Below, piece by piece: positions 27,900 through 36,697 of a stretch of 64,000 bases of DNA; the stretch's first letter is position 1; each line of letters opens with the position of its first letter. The stretch is from NCBI RefSeq assembly GCF_000688015.1, contig NZ_JIAD01000001.1, forward strand, positions 806,001 through 870,000, read 5' to 3'. The DNA is from Eubacterium sp. AB3007. Lineage in GTDB: Bacteria; Bacillota; Clostridia; Peptostreptococcales; Anaerovoracaceae. The position numbers and the translations under genes are program-made. The notes below the pieces were generated by a model. It was not told the DNA's origin. It saw only the letters and a list, made by a program, of their open reading frames with translations, and did no database searches.

Positions 27900-29539
27900 C
27901 CTATCGCCTCTTCCGCTACGAACTGCAGGCTGCTCCTGCCGTTCCACACATTGACCGATAGATTTCCCAGAAAGTGACAGGCCTCTCCATCGGCGAACTC
28001 CTCGATCTCATCCGCATTCCGGAAGGCGACTGCCGGCAGCGAATTCCCGTTCTCCAGTGCGATCTGAAATCGAAGGAACTGGCCATTCTTACCGATCCTC
28101 CGCGGCCAGCGGGCGTGTCCCGTCACCATGGTCAGGGGCTTCTCGTTACCCATGCCACAGGGTTCCAGCAGTTCCAGCTGTTGTGCCATGTTCATGCTGA
28201 TGTCCTGTGGACGCAGAGACAGATCCGCCCTCTTCTTCTCCACGAAGATCTCCGGATCTTTCTCCAGAAGCATTTCCATCTGTCGCCGGAGCGCTTGTCG
28301 CAGTGCCGGCAGATCCTCTTCCCTCATGGTAATTCCACAGGCGGCCGCATGCCCGCCAAAGGCCTGGAACAAAGCTTTGTTCTTTGCCAGTTCATCGTAG
28401 ATGTTGATCCCATCGATGCTTCTGCCGGATCCCTTGATGATACCGCCCCCCTCTCTGGTAAACACCACCACCGGCTTATACAGCGCCTCTTTCAGCTTGC
28501 CTGCCACATTCCCGGCTACACCCTCGTGCCCATTCTCCGGCACCAGGAGTAGAAAATGATCCTCGCTGTACTCGTCCTCTGCCATCCTCATGCATCGCTG
28601 AAAGATGTCCTCCTGGACTTGCTTCCGCTGGTCGTTGCAACGGATCAGGAGCTGGATCTTCTCCTGTCGTACCGCCGGATCGTGAGTCAGAAACAGTTCC
28701 ACTGCTTCCCGCGCGTGCTGCATCCTTCCTACTGCGTTAATGTGAGGGCCGATCCCAAAAGAGATGTTCTCCGCAGTGATCTTTCCGGGATGAAGGGAGA
28801 TCGCGTTGATCAACTGCAACAGGCTCTCCCTTCTTCCCACGTTGACAGTTCGCAGGCCGTATTTGACGAAGGTCCTGTTCTCCCCCACAAGCGGTACCAG
28901 GTCGGCCACCGTTCCGATGGCCAGCATATCAAGAAGTCCGGCGGTCACCGATGTGGGCAGACTGTTTTCTGCCACCAGTGCCTGTGCCAGCTTGAAGGCT
29001 ACCCCACAGCCTGCGATATGTTCACAGGGATACGTATCCTGTGGCTGCTTGGGATTGATGACCAGGCAATCGGCGACCTGGTCACCCACCGTATGATGGT
29101 CTGTCACCAATACCTTCATCCCCAGAGACTTAATGTAGTCGACCTCTTTCACAGAGACACTCCCACAGTCTACTGTAATAATGGTGTTTGCCCCTGCTTC
29201 CCGGATCCTGTCGATGGAACTGCAGTGGAGTCCGTATCCTTCCTCAAATCTGGATGGGATATAGTACATGAGGCGGTCACGGTCGATCAGGTGAGACAGC
29301 ACTTCCATCATGATCACTGTGGAGGTGATCCCATCTACATCGTAATCTCCGTAGATGCAGATCTTGTCTCCCGACCGAATGGCGTCCATAACAAGGTCCA
29401 CCCCTTCCCTCATATTGTAAAGCAGGAACGGGTCATGGGTCTTCTGGGGACGCGAAGAGAGGAACTCCTCCAGATCCTCCTCCGAAGTGATTCCTCTCTG
29501 TGCAAGCAATTCTATTATTTTCGGTTCCAATCTCATCAT
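27896..29539 (-). CDS. recJ: Single-stranded-DNA-specific exonuclease RecJ
   Basis: RecJ degrades single-stranded DNA 5' to 3' in repair and recombination. The 547-residue protein has the DHH motifs: YGDYDVDGITST (motif I), VTDHHTVGD (motif III), and in DHHA1 the FGGHAAACGITM segment. An OB domain completes the C-terminus (VTGHARWPRRIGKNGQFLRFQ). The length is near that of other short RecJ proteins. The ribosome binding site is weak, and translation may depend on the upstream M23 gene ten bases away. Confidence 0.93.
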   Translation of the reverse strand: MMRLEPKIIELLAQRGITSEEDLEEFLSSRPQKTHDPFLLYNMREGVDLVMDAIRSGDKICIYGDYDVDGITSTVIMMEVLSHLIDRDRLMYYIPSRFEEGYGLHCSSIDRIREAGANTIITVDCGSVSVKEVDYIKSLGMKVLVTDHHTVGDQVADCLVINPKQPQDTYPCEHIAGCGVAFKLAQALVAENSLPTSVTAGLLDMLAIGTVADLVPLVGENRTFVKYGLRTVNVGRRESLLQLINAISLHPGKITAENISFGIGPHINAVGRMQHAREAVELFLTHDPAVRQEKIQLLIRCNDQRKQVQEDIFQRCMRMAEDEYSEDHFLLLVPENGHEGVAGNVAGKLKEALYKPVVVFTREGGGIIKGSGRSIDGINIYDELAKNKALFQAFGGHAAACGITMREEDLPALRQALRRQMEMLLEKDPEIFVEKKRADLSLRPQDISMNMAQQLELLEPCGMGNEKPLTMVTGHARWPRRIGKNGQFLRFQIALENGNSLPAVAFRNADEIEEFADGEACHFLGNLSVNVWNGRSSLQFVAEEAIG

Positions 29540-29549
29540 TATCTTATCT

Positions 29550-30596
29550 CTAACTCACTCCAATATAGGGTCCCGGACTGATGGGGCTGCCGGAACTGTT
29601 ACGTACCTCGAAGTGCAGATGTGAACCGGTACTCCATCCGGTCGATCCGGCCAGCGCCACTAGTGTGCCTCGCTTGACATACTGTCCCTTGCTGACCTTC
29701 AACACCGAATTATGTCCGTAAACAGATGTCAGTCCGTTTCCATGGTAGATCATGACACAGTTTCCGTAACCTCCATAAACGGATGCGGTGGTCACAAGCC
29801 CGCTCTGCGCAGCGTATACCGGTGTACCTGTGGGAACCGCAAGGTCAACCCCCGGGTGACTCTCGTAACTTCTGGATTCCCCATAGTGGGAAGTCAGTGT
29901 ATAGGAACTCTTCAGCGGGAAATCCCACTTGTCCCCCTCGTAGATGACCTCTCCGTTCTTGGCAGCTTCCTCCGCGATCTTCTCTCTCAGATCGTTCTCT
30001 TCCTTCTCGAGGGCTGCGAGTTTCTTGTCCAGTTTATCCTTGGTGCTGTCCAGTTCTTCCTTGACGCCCCGCTCTTTTCTACGGTCTGCAGCCAGATCTT
30101 TTTTCTGTTTTGTGAAGACCTGCTCCTTCTTCTGGATCTCAGCCTTCTGGGATTTCAGGTTGGTCAGGATATTCTGGTCATTGGTGAATACCTTCTGTAC
30201 CAGATCCACATTGGTCACCAGTTCCTCGATATTGTTGGATCCCAGGATCACATCCAGATAACCGATGGAACCGTTCTTATACATGGTGCGGAGACGGTTG
30301 TTCAGTCCGTCCTGTCTCTCCTCTATGTTTTTCTTGGTCCTGCCCAGTTCATCCTCTGTCTTCTTAATCTGTGCTTCCTTATCCTTGATGGACACCTCCA
30401 GTTTGGAGAGTCTCTTCTCACTGTCAGCGATCTTCTCGCGGTACCCTTCCAGTTCCTGCGAGACAGCGTCCTGCTGTTCCTCGACTTTCTCGAGTTTCTT
30501 TTTGTTTTTTTCCAAGGTGCTTGCGCCAAAGGAACAGGGAGTCAGCCCCGCGACCAATGCGCTGATGAGCAGAACGATCAATAATTGTCTTCTCAT
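29550..30596 (-). CDS. Secreted coiled-coil M23 peptidase (PcsB/EnvC-like)
   Basis: This 348-residue exported protein has a signal peptide (residues 1-26), a long coiled coil from about 28 to 215, and a C-terminal M23 metallopeptidase domain. The zinc ligands are visible in SHPGVDLAV (HxxxD) and SHLHFEV (HxH). It sits directly after ftsX. In other bacteria FtsEX activates such coiled-coil hydrolases at the division site, so the same arrangement is likely here. Confidence 0.92.
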   Translation of the reverse strand: MRRQLLIVLLISALVAGLTPCSFGASTLEKNKKKLEKVEEQQDAVSQELEGYREKIADSEKRLSKLEVSIKDKEAQIKKTEDELGRTKKNIEERQDGLNNRLRTMYKNGSIGYLDVILGSNNIEELVTNVDLVQKVFTNDQNILTNLKSQKAEIQKKEQVFTKQKKDLAADRRKERGVKEELDSTKDKLDKKLAALEKEENDLREKIAEEAAKNGEVIYEGDKWDFPLKSSYTLTSHYGESRSYESHPGVDLAVPTGTPVYAAQSGLVTTASVYGGYGNCVMIYHGNGLTSVYGHNSVLKVSKGQYVKRGTLVALAGSTGWSTGSHLHFEVRNSSGSPISPGPYIGVS

Positions 30597-30644
30597 TGGA
30601 TTCTCCCTCCTTTCTGTGTTCGTACCGATGGGTCTAATCGGCGA

Positions 30645-31535
30645 TTAGGTGTCAAGGAACTTCCTCATGGAGATGATGCTCCCCGTCGCCCCGATCCCTA
30701 CACCGATGGCCAAAAAGATGATCACCAGATTGGTGAACAGATATCCTGCAGGCACAAGTGGCGAAGATATGATGGTCATGACCTTCTCTCCGATAGCCTC
30801 CACCACCCGGCTATAGGCAAGATACACAATCCCCGCTGAGACCGCCGAAGCGATAGCTCCAAGGATGATCCCTTCCACCAGGAAGGGTCCTCGGATGAAC
30901 CAGTTGGTCGCCCCCACGTACTTCATAATGGAGATTTCTTTGGCACGGTTCATTACTGTGAGTTTGATGGTATTGGACACCACGACCACGGAGACCACGA
31001 TCAGGAAGATCATGATGATCACCGAGGTGACAGACATGAAGCTCGTCACCTTGGTCAGTTTGTCCACGGTTTCCTTGTAGTACTTGGTGCTCTCCACACC
31101 CTCCAGTTTCACTGCCGCGTCATTAACCGTATTGGCAGCCCCCAGGTTATCGACCTTGATGAGGATGGAGTTGGGAAGCGGGTTTTTCCCAAGGGAGTCC
31201 AGCAGGTATCCACTCTCTCCCCAGCGTTGTTTCAGGATGGCCAGTGCCTCATCTCTGGTACGGTATTCCACACTGCTGACACCGTTGATGTGCTCCAGCG
31301 TATCCATGATGGTCTGGGCACTCTTCTCATCTGTACTGTCCAACAGATAGACTTCCACCGTGTCGTAATCCTGCTTGATCATCTCCGTGAACAGGTTCAC
31401 GTTCACCGCGATGATAAAGAACATTCCCAGGATAAGCATCATCGCCGTAATGGCGAAGACTGCCGCCACGGACATACCCTTATTGCGGAAGATCTGGAGG
31501 ATGGCCTGCTTGATGTTGTAGAAGATCCTACTCAT
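30645..31535 (-). CDS. ftsX: Cell division protein FtsX
   Basis: FtsX is the membrane partner of FtsE. The 296-residue protein has a short cytoplasmic N-terminus (YNIKQAILQIFRNKGM), a first helix, and an extracellular domain of about 100 residues (YDTVEVYLLDSTDEKSAQT). Three more helices form the FtsX/MacB fold, with NTIKLTVMNRAKEISIMKYVGA between the second and third helices. The start overlaps the ftsE stop codon by 8 bases. Confidence 0.94.
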   Translation of the reverse strand: MSRIFYNIKQAILQIFRNKGMSVAAVFAITAMMLILGMFFIIAVNVNLFTEMIKQDYDTVEVYLLDSTDEKSAQTIMDTLEHINGVSSVEYRTRDEALAILKQRWGESGYLLDSLGKNPLPNSILIKVDNLGAANTVNDAAVKLEGVESTKYYKETVDKLTKVTSFMSVTSVIIMIFLIVVSVVVVSNTIKLTVMNRAKEISIMKYVGATNWFIRGPFLVEGIILGAIASAVSAGIVYLAYSRVVEAIGEKVMTIISSPLVPAGYLFTNLVIIFLAIGVGIGATGSIISMRKFLDT

Positions 31536-32244
31536 AGATGCCCTCCTCTCCGCTCGCTGCACTGATATCCGGGTAGCCATACTTGCCGTATCCATCCCGA
31601 ACGATGTGTCCACTCTCGATGGCGATGATACGCTTGTTCATCTGGTTGACTATATCTCTGGCATGGGTAACCATCACGATGGTAGTCCCTGTCATGTTGA
31701 TCTGCTCCAGCAGCCCCATGATCCCCATGGCCGTATCCGGATCCAGGTTCCCAGTAGGCTCATCGCAGATCAGGACCTTTGGGTTGTTGATGATCGCTCT
31801 TGCGATCGCTACTCTCTGCTGTTCACCCGCAGAGAGCTCCTGGGGATACCGTTTCCCCTTATCACCGATCCCGACAAGCTCCAGCACCTGCGGCACCCTC
31901 TGCCGGATCTGCCGCCTGGACTTGTGCATGATTTCCATGGCAAACGCCACGTTCTCAAACACCGTCTTCCTCTGAAGGAGACGGAAATCCTGAAACACCA
32001 TGCCGATCTTTCGGCGAAGCTGCGGGATCTTCCGACTGGGAAGTCCAGTCACCGTAAAATCGCCGACTTGGATAGTTCCCTGATCGGCGTCGATTTCCTT
32101 CAATATGAGTTTGATGAAGGTGGACTTTCCTGCTCCACTGGGACCTACGAGAAAAACAAAACCTCCATCCTCTATGTCAACGCTGACATTTTCCAGGCCA
32201 ACGTTTTTGCCATACATCTTGGTGACATTGGTGAACTTGATCAT
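31528..32244 (-). CDS. ftsE: Cell division ATP-binding protein FtsE
   Basis: FtsE is the ABC-type ATPase that works with FtsX at the septum. The 238-residue protein has Walker A GPSGAGKST, the signature LSAGEQQRVAIARA, Walker B VLICDEPTGNLD and the H-loop VTHARD. Its ribosome binding site (AAGGGG) is weaker and further from the start than those of its neighbours. The promoter is at 32293-32321. Confidence 0.96.
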   Translation of the reverse strand: MIKFTNVTKMYGKNVGLENVSVDIEDGGFVFLVGPSGAGKSTFIKLILKEIDADQGTIQVGDFTVTGLPSRKIPQLRRKIGMVFQDFRLLQRKTVFENVAFAMEIMHKSRRQIRQRVPQVLELVGIGDKGKRYPQELSAGEQQRVAIARAIINNPKVLICDEPTGNLDPDTAMGIMGLLEQINMTGTTIVMVTHARDIVNQMNKRIIAIESGHIVRDGYGKYGYPDISAASGEEGIYE

Positions 32245-32292
32245 AAAATGCCAAACCCCTTTGATCTTTTAATTTTTACAATAGTTCTTTCG

Positions 32293-32321
32293 ATTATATC
32301 ACTTTTTGGTTCGTTTGTGAA
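32293..32321 (-). promoter_or_regulatory. Promoter of the ftsEX operon
   Basis: The minus strand reads TTCACA-N17-TATAAT with TGA before the -10 box. It lies about 50 bases upstream of ftsE. Confidence 0.78.
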
Positions 32322-32370
32322 CACTTGACCGGTAGATTCCGTGTCTTTGCTTTGTGATTTTTTCGTGAAG

Positions 32371-32405
32371 AAAACGGCGCCCCCGCACCCGAGGATGCAG
32401 GGGCC
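32371..32405 (-). terminator. Terminator after the transketolase genes
   Basis: GCCCCTGCA and TGCGGGGGC pair, with one mismatch or bulge, on the minus strand, followed by GCCG and TTTT. It starts about 12 bases after the stop of the C-terminal transketolase subunit. Confidence 0.7.
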
Positions 32406-32416
32406 GGCTACCATTT

Positions 32417-33349
32417 CTATTTGATCACCTTCCTGACTGCAGCCACGATATCCGCTGCTGTCATACCGTATTTCTCCCTGAGCTCATCCGGTTTGCCGGA
32501 CTCTCCGAAGGTATCTTTCTGGCCAACCATGACGATCTTCACCGGACATTTCTGGCTAGTGAGTTCTGCCACTGCGCTGCCAAGACCGCCCACCACTGAA
32601 TGCTCCTCTGCCGTTACCAAGGCTCCAGTCTCCTCAGCAGCCTTCAGAATGATCTCCTCATCCAGCGGTTTGATGGTGTGCAAGTCGATGACACGCACAT
32701 CTACACCCTCTGCCGCAAGCGTCTCCGCTGCCTCCATGGCGGCAGGCACCATGATGCCATTGGCGATGATGGCGGCATCGTTGCCGGTACGCAGCTCGTA
32801 GCCTTTTCCCAGTTTCAGGTCTTCTGTCCCTTCGTAGAATACGGGAACCGCCGCTCTGCCCAGCCGGACATAACAGGGGCCCTGCATGTCCACCACCTGT
32901 TTCAGTAGAATCTTCGCACTCACTGCATCGCACGGAGAAACTACGGTCATGCCTGGAATGGTCCGCATCAACGCAATATCCTCAAAGGTCTGATGGCTGG
33001 CACCATCCTCTCCTACTGTGATTCCCGCATGCGTCGCACAGACCTTGACATTGGCACCGGTATAGCCGATGGAATTGCGGATAATCTCAAAGGCTCTTCC
33101 GGAAGCAAACATTGCGAACGTAGAGGCACAGACGGTCTTGCCGGAAAGCGCAAGGCCTGTCGCGATCCCCATCAGATCCTGCTCGGCGATCCCTGCGTTG
33201 AAGAAGCGATCCGGGAACACCTTCTGAAAGTCCTTGGTCTTAGTGGAGCCGGAGAGATCGGCATCCATGACGACGAGATTCGGGTTTCTGGCGCCTTCTT
33301 CTGCCAGGAACTCTCCGTACGCTGCTCTTGTTGCGATCTTCTCTGCCAT
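32417..33349 (-). CDS. Transketolase, C-terminal subunit
   Basis: This 310-residue protein carries the pyrimidine-binding (GVTEDGASHQTFEDIALMR) and C-terminal domains of transketolase. It pairs with the N-terminal subunit encoded just upstream to form the split enzyme of the non-oxidative pentose phosphate pathway. The ATG at 33349 shares its A with the stop of the upstream gene (TAATG) and lies nine bases after GGAGG. The GE-V-GEDGASHQ motif is altered only slightly (GITVGEDGASHQ). Confidence 0.94.
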   Translation of the reverse strand: MAEKIATRAAYGEFLAEEGARNPNLVVMDADLSGSTKTKDFQKVFPDRFFNAGIAEQDLMGIATGLALSGKTVCASTFAMFASGRAFEIIRNSIGYTGANVKVCATHAGITVGEDGASHQTFEDIALMRTIPGMTVVSPCDAVSAKILLKQVVDMQGPCYVRLGRAAVPVFYEGTEDLKLGKGYELRTGNDAAIIANGIMVPAAMEAAETLAAEGVDVRVIDLHTIKPLDEEIILKAAEETGALVTAEEHSVVGGLGSAVAELTSQKCPVKIVMVGQKDTFGESGKPDELREKYGMTAADIVAAVRKVIK

Positions 33350-34173
33350 TACCATTCACCTCCCAGCTCTTCTACTGCCTGCCTGGCCTGTTCTTCACTC
33401 GGTGCCTTGCCATGCCACCCTGCTTCTCCTTCCATGAAGGAAACTCCCTTTCCCTTCACGGTCTTCGCGATGATACAGGAAGGTCTGTCCGTCTCTCTTG
33501 CTTTGTCGAGAGCATCGAAGATCTGTCTAAAGTTATGACCGTCGATGACCTGAACGTCCCACCCAAAGGCGCGGAACTTCTCGTCGATGGGACGAACGGT
33601 CATGACATCGTCGTTGCTTCCGTCGATCTGCAATCCGTTCCAGTCCACGATAGCCGTCAGATCACTGAGCCCGTAGTGGCTGGCAGCCATGGCAGCTTCC
33701 CAGACCAGACCCTCCTGGATCTCTCCATCGCCCAGCAATGCGTATACTCTGGCGCCGGTGCCGTCCAGCTTGTCAGCAAGCGCCATTCCTACAGCCACAG
33801 ACACACCCTGTCCCAGGGATCCTGTTGACATCTCGATGCCCGGGACTTTGTGCATATTGCCGTGTCCCTGGAAGGGACTTCCCAGCTTACGCAAACTCAT
33901 CATGTCCTCCACGTCGTAATACCCTCTCTCCGCCAGCACCGCATACTGCGCCGGAACTGCGTGCCCCTTGGACAGCACGAATCTATCCCGCCCAGGCATG
34001 TCCGGCTGCTCAGGGTCAATATTCATCTCCCCGAAATACAGCGCCGTCAAAATGTCTGCGCAGGACAACGATCCTCCCGGATGACCAGACCCCGCATGAT
34101 AGACAGCCTTGATGATGTCCACCCTGGCCTTTCCGGCCAGTTCCTCGTAGTAGCTTAGATTCTCTCTTTCCAT
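33349..34173 (-). CDS. Transketolase, N-terminal subunit
   Basis: This 274-residue protein is the thiamine diphosphate-binding half of transketolase. It has AGSGHPGGSLS near residue 28, GSLGQG near residue 118, and the TPP motif GDGEIQEGLVWEAAMAA followed by DWNGLQIDG. It is translationally coupled to the C-terminal half. Both lie in a line with mgtE and nnrD. Confidence 0.95.
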   Translation of the reverse strand: MERENLSYYEELAGKARVDIIKAVYHAGSGHPGGSLSCADILTALYFGEMNIDPEQPDMPGRDRFVLSKGHAVPAQYAVLAERGYYDVEDMMSLRKLGSPFQGHGNMHKVPGIEMSTGSLGQGVSVAVGMALADKLDGTGARVYALLGDGEIQEGLVWEAAMAASHYGLSDLTAIVDWNGLQIDGSNDDVMTVRPIDEKFRAFGWDVQVIDGHNFRQIFDALDKARETDRPSCIIAKTVKGKGVSFMEGEAGWHGKAPSEEQARQAVEELGGEW

Positions 34174-34207
34174 TGCTTTCTCCCTGTTTCTGCTGCCACT
34201 TCCGTGA

Positions 34208-35071
34208 CTAAAAAAGCCTCTTTATTGCGTACGGAAGATGATCTACGATATCACCCGCGATCATTCCGTATTCGCCCTTGTCATCTGCGGCCAGATCTCC
34301 TGCCGCTCCATGCAGCCAAACACCTGCTCTCGCTGCATCCCACAGGGAAAGCCCCTGCCCTGCCAGTGATGCGATCACACCGGTAAGCACGTCTCCGCTG
34401 CCTGCCGTCGCCATTCCAGGGTTTCCGGTGGTATTTCTCCAGATTCCGGTCTCTTCCTGTGACTGCGCAACCAAAGTCTGCGCTCCCTTCATCACAGCGA
34501 TAGCTCCATATCCCTCTGACAGCACCCGGACCATATCCTCCCTGCTGGCTGTCTCCTCATCTCCAAGCGCTGCCAAAAGGCGCCTGGCTTCCCCTACGTG
34601 AGGCGTCAGCACTACACGTCCGTTGAATCCCTGCACAAAGCCTGCCAGATCGTTGTCTCCGGCTAACGTATTCAGTCCATCCGCATCCAACACCAAAGGT
34701 CCATCGTAACTCAGGAGGATCTCCTTCAGCATACGCCGGGTGGCCCCCCCTGTTCCCATACCGGGGCCGAAAGCGATGGCATCATAGGACCAGTCCTCCT
34801 CCAAAGAAGCGAATCGGCTGCTGACTTTGGACCAATCCACACAGATAGCTTCCGGTGCCAGTATCTGGACCACCGGAAAATTACTCTTGGGCGTGCACAC
34901 ATAAACGAGTCCGCTGCCGGATCGCAATGCTGCCCGTGCAGCCAGTACAGCAGCCCCCGTCATGCCGGCCCCACCGGCCACGATAAGTACTCTCCCACAG
35001 TTTCCCTTGTGGATGTACGGGCTTCTCTTCTGTATCTTGCTCTGTACGAATTCTCTCGTTATTTCTTCCAT
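34208..35071 (-). CDS. nnrD: ADP-dependent NAD(P)H-hydrate dehydratase
   Basis: NnrD repairs hydrated NAD(P)H using ADP (ATP in some species). The 287-residue protein consists only of the C-terminal kinase-like domain; the N-terminal epimerase half (NnrE) is absent here. Conserved parts are VAGGAGMTGAA, FGPGMG, the LTPHVGEARRL motif and TAGSGDVLTGVIA near the end. The ATG at 35071 is preferred to an upstream TTG because of its spacing to GGGAGA. Confidence 0.93.
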   Translation of the reverse strand: MEEITREFVQSKIQKRSPYIHKGNCGRVLIVAGGAGMTGAAVLAARAALRSGSGLVYVCTPKSNFPVVQILAPEAICVDWSKVSSRFASLEEDWSYDAIAFGPGMGTGGATRRMLKEILLSYDGPLVLDADGLNTLAGDNDLAGFVQGFNGRVVLTPHVGEARRLLAALGDEETASREDMVRVLSEGYGAIAVMKGAQTLVAQSQEETGIWRNTTGNPGMATAGSGDVLTGVIASLAGQGLSLWDAARAGVWLHGAAGDLAADDKGEYGMIAGDIVDHLPYAIKRLF

Positions 35072-35102
35072 TATCAATCTCCCTGATCTGGTCCATGGCC
35101 TC

Positions 35103-36500
35103 CTACAATGGCAGAAACGCCATGGCCATAGCGAAATAGATGCTCAGCGCCACCGCATCAGACACAGAGGAGATCGCAGGATTGGCGATCAGTGCCGGAT
35201 CCAGATGGATCTTCTTGACGATGAGTGGCACCATACTGCCCAGAATCTTTGCAAAAATAACGATAAATATCATGGAGACACAGACCGTCATAGCGATGCC
35301 TGTATCGTGGATGCCGTCAATGAAATAGATCCGCAGATAGTTGAAGCCACTGAGTACGATGCCAATCACGACCCCGATCCGAAGCTCTTTCCAGAGGATC
35401 TTCAATGCGTCGTCTGTGTCGACCTCACCGGTAGCCAGACCACGAATGATCAGCGTTGCCGCCTGAGAGCCGGTGTTTCCGCCGGTACCCATCAGCATAG
35501 GCATGAAGGCCACCAGCTCAATGACCTTGGACAAAGATGCCTCGAACCCGCTGACGATCTGCCCTGTAAAATAGTAGGCTACCATCAGTATCAACAGCCA
35601 CGGAAGCCGGTTGATAGCATGCTGGAAAACGGAAATATCCAGATATTCCTTATCGGAGGAATCAAAATCGATGACACCGTTCATACGCTCGATATCCTCT
35701 GTGGCCTCATCCTCCATGACATCCAGAATATCGTCGACGGTGATGATACCCACCAGTCTGTGCTCCTTGTCCACCACAGGGATGGCCAGATAGCCGTATT
35801 TCTTGAAGTCCTCGGAGACCTCTTCCTGATCGTCGTCCACCTGCTCGTAGATGTAGTCCGTATGCATGATGTCCTTGATCCTGGTCTCATTGTCTGAGAT
35901 CACCATGGTGCTCAGGGACACGATACCCAGGAGCTTGCGACCGCTGTCTCGCACGTAACAGGTGTAGATGGTCTCTGCGTCCATACCTACTTCCTTGATA
36001 TGCTCCAACGCGCGCCCCACGGTCCAGTCTTTCTTGAGGCTGACGTATTCCGGAGTCATCAGGCTTCCTGCCGTATCCTCCGGATAATTCAGAAAAGCGT
36101 TGATCTGACGCCGTTCGTTCTTAGGTGTCTTCTCCAGGATCATGTCTACCACGTTGGCAGGCAGTTCCTCCAGGATGTCGATCTTGTCATCGAAATCCAG
36201 TTCCTGGATTATGAATGTGATCTCCTTCTCCGTGATGGCACTGATGATGTCCACCTGGTCATCAGAAGGCAGGTAGGAGAACACCTCTGCCGAGATCGCT
36301 TTCGGGAGCAAGCGAAAGAGGATGACCGTCATATCCATATCCGCGTCATCCTTCACATCCTCCAACATCTCCGCGATGTCTGCCTCGTTGTACTTCAGAA
36401 GTTCATCTCGGGCACGGAAGTATTGCTTCTCCTCGAGCAATTCCAGGATCTTGCCGTAGGACTGTTCCAACTGAAGGTCCTTGTCCATATAGTTGTCCAT
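35103..36500 (-). CDS. mgtE: Magnesium transporter MgtE
   Basis: MgtE is a gated Mg2+ channel. The 465-residue protein has the N domain of short helical repeats (residues 1-135), a pair of CBS domains (about 135-260), and five C-terminal membrane helices with the selectivity region GNTGSQAATLIIRGLATGE. The start follows GGAGGTGGGACCG. No M-box leader could be seen in the short upstream region, only the promoter at 36549-36577. Confidence 0.95.
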   Translation of the reverse strand: MDNYMDKDLQLEQSYGKILELLEEKQYFRARDELLKYNEADIAEMLEDVKDDADMDMTVILFRLLPKAISAEVFSYLPSDDQVDIISAITEKEITFIIQELDFDDKIDILEELPANVVDMILEKTPKNERRQINAFLNYPEDTAGSLMTPEYVSLKKDWTVGRALEHIKEVGMDAETIYTCYVRDSGRKLLGIVSLSTMVISDNETRIKDIMHTDYIYEQVDDDQEEVSEDFKKYGYLAIPVVDKEHRLVGIITVDDILDVMEDEATEDIERMNGVIDFDSSDKEYLDISVFQHAINRLPWLLILMVAYYFTGQIVSGFEASLSKVIELVAFMPMLMGTGGNTGSQAATLIIRGLATGEVDTDDALKILWKELRIGVVIGIVLSGFNYLRIYFIDGIHDTGIAMTVCVSMIFIVIFAKILGSMVPLIVKKIHLDPALIANPAISSVSDAVALSIYFAMAMAFLPL

Positions 36501-36548
36501 CGGTCCCACCTCCTCCCCCTGTTGCTGGGGCACAAAACCGCTTGTTTC

Positions 36549-36577
36549 AGTATACTACAAATAGAATGTAATAGCAA
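36549..36577 (-). promoter_or_regulatory. Sigma-A promoter of the mgtE-nnrD-transketolase genes
   Basis: The minus strand reads TTGCTA-N17-TATACT, about 50 bases before mgtE and back to back with the gdhA promoter. Confidence 0.75.
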
Positions 36578-36606
36578 CCATTAAGGAATTTCATAATCTG
36601 AATATA

Positions 36607-36635
36607 TTGACGAAAAAAAGCCAAAGTGTTATATT
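36607..36635 (+). promoter_or_regulatory. Sigma-A promoter of gdhA
   Basis: TTGACG-N17-TATATT lies about 63 bases upstream of the gdhA start. Confidence 0.75.
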
Positions 36636-36697
36636 TGAATTGTGGTAATTGTATCAACATTTTGAAACTAAATTTTAAGAGAAAAGAGGAGATCGAA

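Noticed and set aside
36501..36697. A Mg2+ riboswitch (M-box or ykoK) before mgtE
   Set aside because: The promoter lies only about 50 bases from the mgtE start, which leaves no room for the known structure.
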